NCBI GenBank assembly: GCA_902806575.1 | Contig: CADCXD010000002.1 | Span: forward strand, 2,976,001 to 3,040,000 | Direction: 5' to 3' | Source: Jackrogersella multiformis | Lineage: Eukaryota; Ascomycota; Sordariomycetes; Xylariales; Hypoxylaceae | Length of the DNA: 64,000 nucleotides | Notes under the pieces: generated by a model | Told to the model about the DNA's origin: nothing | The model's database searches: none | The model's input: the letters and a program-made list of their open reading frames with translations, nothing else | In this document: positions 60,801-64,000 of the stretch, in pieces | How the letters are laid out: the number at the start of each line of letters is the position of its first letter | Position numbering within the stretch: the stretch's first letter is position 1 | Made by a program: the position numbers and the translations under genes

Positions 60801-63800
60801 CAGCCTCGAACAAGGCAACCCTGGCAGGTTCAGATGGCGAAGCAGCCGCGGCGCCGCCGACTGTAAGACGCGAGAGTAGCTTGCTCATGGAAGCTTTAGG
60901 AATCCTAACGTAGCTAATCCCAAGGATAGCTTCCAGCAGTGCTCCAGTCTTGGGGTGGAAGACGAAGACATCCGTGAGGTACTGTTTATCCGAAGGGTGG
61001 TGAGTTGCGAGCACATGGAAGCTGTCCGGCCGTTCATCACTAGGGCGGAGCTTAGGAGAACGGATCCACTGCTCGATGCCGTTTGCGATATACATATCAG
61101 AGGCAGGTCGATCAGTCATGCAGTTGACGTAGATGCCACCGACCTGACAGAAGCTATCAGCTAAGTGAGCATCGAGCCACGTGTCGGGGTTGTATTTCTT
61201 CGCGACGTAACCAGCGGATTGGTTCCCACATCCAACAAGCTTCTGCAGGCCGCGATAATCTTCGCCGTAGTTGACAACCTCGGAAAAAATCTTATAGATG
61301 TTCCTGTTGGAGAGGATCTCGTCGACGTCGCCGCTCTGCAGTAGCTCGACACAGCGAGCGTGACTAGTGAGCCGCTCGAGGCGCGCGAATTCAAGCTTCA
61401 CTGTCAAATCCTCTGTCGAGCAGAAGACAATCTTACCCGTGGTGTGCAGGGTCTTGGCGGTTCCCTGTGGCATATCGGTGCTGAAGACCTGGAAGTTCCA
61501 AGAAGGGCTCTTGCCAGCTGCTTCTTCTTCCACTTCGATCCAAACGCCTCGTGACGAGTTAACGCAGATAGGTGACTGGTTCTCTACCACATGGACTTGC
61601 GGCTCAAGCTTAGCAGCTGCGAGATCTGGTCGGATCCCACGAACAGCCTCGATTACGAGGTCAATCTGGACGGTTGCGGGGCAGATGGATGCGGTTTGCG
61701 CGATGACGTGGCCCACGATGAGCTTCTCGTACTTGGGGATCATGGTGTTGATCCTGAACTTAGCCACGCGCTTCTTGCTGTCCTGGTAGCCTACAAATGT
61801 CAAGAGACCTTCCGGCATTCTCTCCTCTTGCGGCTCAGCAATCTGTACCGGGGGTAGTGCGGAAACCTTAGGAGGTACCTTGAACTCCACCCAGTGGCTT
61901 GCCTGCTCAAACTGATAAGGTGGCAGTAGGACAGGAGAGTGCTCCTTAGTCTGAGCAGCCTGGTGCGCCCAGTGCTGCACAGCCGTTCCGGCCTTCCACA
62001 AGTTCAGCGTGGCGTCGACAAGGTTATCCCATGCCTTATCCGTGTTCGTGATGTTGATAGCCTGGAAGTGGGAACTGCTGGGATTTCCAAGGGCGCGACC
62101 CGCCATAGAGGTGATAGTGGAGTTAGAGCCGACTTCCAAGAAGACAGCAGACGGGTACTGCTTAGCAAGCCGCTGCACAGCGTGGTCGAAGTAGACCGGA
62201 TAGCGCATGTGGTCGGCAACGAACTGGGCAGTGTGCTTCTCCTGCGTGGGGAACTCCGAAGCTCTCTCCACGGGGATCGTTGGCTTTCGGAACGTAAGCG
62301 TCTTCCCGACTTGTTCCAGGGCCTCGACCAGAGGGTCGACGAGGGCACAGTGGAAGGAGTTGGTCACATTCAACCTCTTCGACCTCAGCGACGAGGGGAT
62401 AGTGTTAGCGACCGCATCGATCGCGGCAGTAGAGCCGGCCAGCGTAAAGCTGCGAGGCCCGTTGTAGCAGGCGATACTAGCTGGCTTCTCTTGTGGGACC
62501 TTCTGATTCGACTCGGCGAGTAATTTCTCAACGTCAGCCAAGTCGGCCTCCACAGCCATCATGGTTCCCTTCTCACTACCCCAGGCATCACGAACAAGAG
62601 TCGCCCGGCTTACTACCAGCTTTACGGCATCTTCCAACGAGAGCACCTGTGAGATGGCAAGGGCAGTGAGTTCGCCAAAGCTATGGCCCACAACTGCCGC
62701 GGGCTTGATGCCAGATTCTATCCAGCTACGAGCGCTAGCGTACTGGATGGCAAAGAGCATGGTCTGCAACTGGACCGTGTCTTTTATAGGAGACGTCTCG
62801 AAGATACCAGGGAAGATGCTTCCAGCACCAAGCGAACGAGCGACCGCATCGACGTTATTCAGGTGCTTTCGCAGCACAGCTACTCTCCGGTACAGGCCTT
62901 GGTCCAGACCCACAAATGTAGACACTTGGCCACCGAAGCAGAGCACAACAGGCTTAGACTCGGCACGAGCGATAGATGCAACATTAGCATCGCCCCTCTC
63001 GAGAGATGCCAACTTCTGGTCCAGCTCCTCCACCGAGCGCACGCTGAATAGAACTGCCTTGTCGAGGGAGCGGTTGCTCTGGCGGGCTAAGTTGAAGGAT
63101 ATGTTGGGTAGAGAAAGAGCGGCAGCCGAGTAGCTCTTGTTTCCGAGGAATTTACGGAATACCTTAGCGTATCGGCGAAGACTCTGGTCGTCAATACCAG
63201 CGAACCAGAAAGGATACTTAGCACCAGCAGGAGCCTCCAGGGCGTCCTGGGCTGCCTTAGCGTTGGGAAACGGTGACTGGGTGATAATCATTGAAGCATT
63301 GGAACCCGAAGCTCCATAGTTGTTAATCAAAGCCGCCCGGAAGTCGACATCCCACGTATATAAGCTATTCGGGATGGTGATCTTATCGGCCGGAGTCGCC
63401 CCAATAGCTGGGTTGATAGAAGTGTGGCTGGGCTGGGGCGGAACCATTCCCTTCTGGATCATGAGCATGACCTTAACCATGGAAACAATACCCGAAGTGG
63501 CTTCCGTATGGCCAACGAGACCCTTCACGGACCCAAGGAGGAGGTTGTTATTCCGTCCGGAAGCAGTTCCGCCGAGCACTCGTCGTATTCCGTCGTACTC
63601 AGCCGGGTCACCAACTCCAGTACCAGTACCGTGAGCCTCGACGACTGTGATCTGGGAAGGCTTGAGACGAGCCTGCTTAGTGACGCTGCGGAATAGGTCA
63701 GAGAGAGAAGGGGCGTTGGGGACGAAGATAGGAGTGCAGTTCTCATTCTGCTGCACGCCCGTCGCGGCGACAACACCGAGGATCTGGTCGCCATCTGCTA

Positions 63801-64000
63801 CGGCAGCGGAGAGCTTCTTCAAGAACACCGAAGCCACACCTTCACCTCTGCAGTATCCGTCCGCCTTGGCATCGAATGGCTTGCACTGCCCGGTCGTGCT
63901 CAAAAAGGAGGCACCAGACAAGTTCTGGAACCACAACGGGTTGGTCACAACGTTGGTACCTCCAGCAAGAGCAGCAGTGCATTCCCCAGAGACGATTGCA
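57838..64000 (-). CDS. Non-reducing polyketide synthase, KS(partial)-AT-PT-ACP-CMeT-R
   Basis: About 2,050 residues visible in one uninterrupted frame; the N-terminus (SAT domain and the KS active-site Cys) lies beyond 64000. KS: ECTAALAGGTNV at the edge, then VEAHGTGTG near 63630 and GHTE, the two catalytic histidines. AT: VGHSFGE at about 62680. Product template: catalytic His in VGHVIAQTASICPAT (about 61710) and Asp in DAHLADSF (about 61160). One ACP with GIDSLMGMEM, the phosphopantetheine serine at about 60593. C-methyltransferase: LEMGAGTGG SAM loop at about 59670. Terminal thioester reductase: GATGSLGS near 58950 and YGDAK near 58460. Lys/Pro-rich and Ser-rich linkers flank the ACP. This order matches synthases such as TropA, AfoE and the citrinin synthase, which make C-methylated aromatic polyketides released as aldehydes. 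Exact product unknown. All visible catalytic residues are intact. Confidence 0.95.
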   Translation of the reverse strand, partial: AIVSGECTAALAGGTNVVTNPLWFQNLSGASFLSTTGQCKPFDAKADGYCRGEGVASVFLKKLSAAVADGDQILGVVAATGVQQNENCTPIFVPNAPSLSDLFRSVTKQARLKPSQITVVEAHGTGTGVGDPAEYDGIRRVLGGTASGRNNNLLLGSVKGLVGHTEATSGIVSMVKVMLMIQKGMVPPQPSHTSINPAIGATPADKITIPNSLYTWDVDFRAALINNYGASGSNASMIITQSPFPNAKAAQDALEAPAGAKYPFWFAGIDDQSLRRYAKVFRKFLGNKSYSAAALSLPNISFNLARQSNRSLDKAVLFSVRSVEELDQKLASLERGDANVASIARAESKPVVLCFGGQVSTFVGLDQGLYRRVAVLRKHLNNVDAVARSLGAGSIFPGIFETSPIKDTVQLQTMLFAIQYASARSWIESGIKPAAVVGHSFGELTALAISQVLSLEDAVKLVVSRATLVRDAWGSEKGTMMAVEADLADVEKLLAESNQKVPQEKPASIACYNGPRSFTLAGSTAAIDAVANTIPSSLRSKRLNVTNSFHCALVDPLVEALEQVGKTLTFRKPTIPVERASEFPTQEKHTAQFVADHMRYPVYFDHAVQRLAKQYPSAVFLEVGSNSTITSMAGRALGNPSSSHFQAINITNTDKAWDNLVDATLNLWKAGTAVQHWAHQAAQTKEHSPVLLPPYQFEQASHWVEFKVPPKVSALPPVQIAEPQEERMPEGLLTFVGYQDSKKRVAKFRINTMIPKYEKLIVGHVIAQTASICPATVQIDLVIEAVRGIRPDLAAAKLEPQVHVVENQSPICVNSSRGVWIEVEEEAAGKSPSWNFQVFSTDMPQGTAKTLHTTGKIVFCSTEDLTVKLEFARLERLTSHARCVELLQSGDVDEILSNRNIYKIFSEVVNYGEDYRGLQKLVGCGNQSAGYVAKKYNPDTWLDAHLADSFCQVGGIYVNCMTDRPASDMYIANGIEQWIRSPKLRPSDERPDSFHVLATHHPSDKQYLTDVFVFHPKTGALLEAILGISYVRIPKASMSKLLSRLTVGGAAAASPSEPARVALFEAAPSQIVPPQPVHTKEPKVSKAPKAPKQPKVKKQPKSDVAPRVKDILVELSGLELDEIKDDSLLADLGIDSLMGMEMAHEIEAAFKITLPESELMEIVDMPSLIKCVQKAVGEDAVSSDGASEQSEDEVSSDTDSRSYSASESSSGHPTGLTTPAADYDKDAYDTLSTCDEELKLPFATVMEAFNETKALTDSKIVEYGQTNYFDTVMPLQTEMCVALTLEAFDKLGHRFREAKAGDKFSRISHPKEHTRLVDYLYQMLEKESHIINVDGDTITRTAVAPPTKSSKEILRDLLARFPDQTTADKLTFYTGSSLAEVLKGETDGIKLIFGTPEGRELVAGLYAEWPINRLFYKQMEDFLARLCSKLDMSEGPLKILEMGAGTGGTTKWLVPLLASLNVPVEYTFTDLAPSFVAAARKKFKPYPFMKFRTHDIEKVPADELIGTQHIVVASNAVHATHSLRVSGANIRKALRPDGFLMMLEMTGTLYWVDMIFGLFEGWWVFDDGRTHAVTHELRWEKELQAVGYGHVDWTDGARPENKCEKLIIAMASGERCDRLPIPSSSLPVKSLSADLEARQTVVDSYVRKLTDGFSAGLENVSRTGLASSDSRGKTILVTGATGSLGSHLIAQFAELPDVTRVVCLNRRSRADPKERQTQALVKKGISLSKEATEKLSVFETDMSKPNLGLPVEDYENLVDDVTHIVHNAWLMNAKWPLRNFETQFQIMKNLLNLSREISIHRAPGAKVTFQFISSIATVGHRPIWSGEPIVPEERMTIESVLPTGYGDAKYICELMLDETLHKHPDRFRAMVVRPGQIAGSSISGYWNTMEHLSFLIKSSQTLKALPDFEGLLSWTPVDEVAGTLVDLVFLPEDKTHYPIYHVDNPVRQPWKEMNPVLADALDISRDDIIPFQDWVQRVRDHPRQVEGPEGENPAFLLIDFLDDNFLRMSCGGLLLDTIKVREHSKTLANAGPVDEKVTRQFIQSWKNMGFLSR

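Noticed and set aside
62561..63133. 190-codon frame opposite the polyketide synthase
   Set aside because: Antisense shadow of the AT domain.
1..64000. CRISPR arrays, bacterial operons, ribosomal RNA genes
   Set aside because: Nothing with regular spacer-repeat structure, Shine-Dalgarno-linked operons or rRNA sequence; the window is eukaryotic throughout.

Overview
This is a window from a filamentous ascomycete (Pezizomycotina, most likely Sordariomycetes). The evidence is short introns (about 55-300 bp) with GT..AG ends and CTRAY-type branch sites, fungal-only gene families (2EXR, AA1-like secreted protein, Upc2-type Zn2Cys6 factor, non-reducing polyketide synthase), and a large AT-rich block with the footprint of repeat-induced point mutation (RIP). 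Genus and species cannot be read from the sequence.

Layout. 1-2265 (-): C2H2 transcription factor with a fungal-specific regulatory domain, running off the left edge. 2266-13635: long gene-poor stretch, its first part full of short palindromic ACCTAGGT-type repeats. 13636-14661 (+): 2EXR protein. 15538-15705 (+): possible tiny cysteine-rich protein. 16725-17706 (-): two-exon protein with a CHORD-like zinc signature. 18452-31957: a 13.5 kb RIP-degraded LTR retrotransposon with a 5-bp target duplication (CAAAC), apparently with a second LTR element (22562-31412) nested inside. 32935-34032 (-): VAM7, a vacuolar PX-domain SNARE. 36614-37244 (+): small secreted AA1-like protein. 38236-41622: three decayed genes side by side (multispan membrane protein, short-chain dehydrogenase, glycerophosphodiester phosphodiesterase). 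42585-43142 (-): unrecognised protein. 44370-45692 (-): Zn2Cys6 factor. 49118-49704 (+): small four-span membrane protein. 50585-52174 (-): cytochrome P450. 54065-55030 (-): chromodomain protein. 55786-56870 (-): EB1/Bim1/Mal3 microtubule plus-end protein. 57838-64000 (-): C-terminal part of a non-reducing polyketide synthase (KS-AT-PT-ACP-CMeT-R), running off the right edge.

How the genes relate. The polyketide synthase should make a C-methylated aromatic polyketide and release it reductively as an aldehyde, as in the tropolone, azaphilone and citrinin families. The housekeeping EB1 gene lies directly downstream of it, so the rest of any cluster probably lies beyond position 64000. The P450, four-span protein and Zn2Cys6 factor could be cluster relatives, but EB1 and the chromodomain gene separate them from the synthase. 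The 37-42 kb stretch and the retrotransposon block look like decaying accessory DNA between conserved genes (VAM7, EB1).

All exon structures were assembled by hand from frame continuity and splice-site sequence and have no transcript support. Several starts (2EXR, VAM7, Zn2Cys6) are choices among alternatives.
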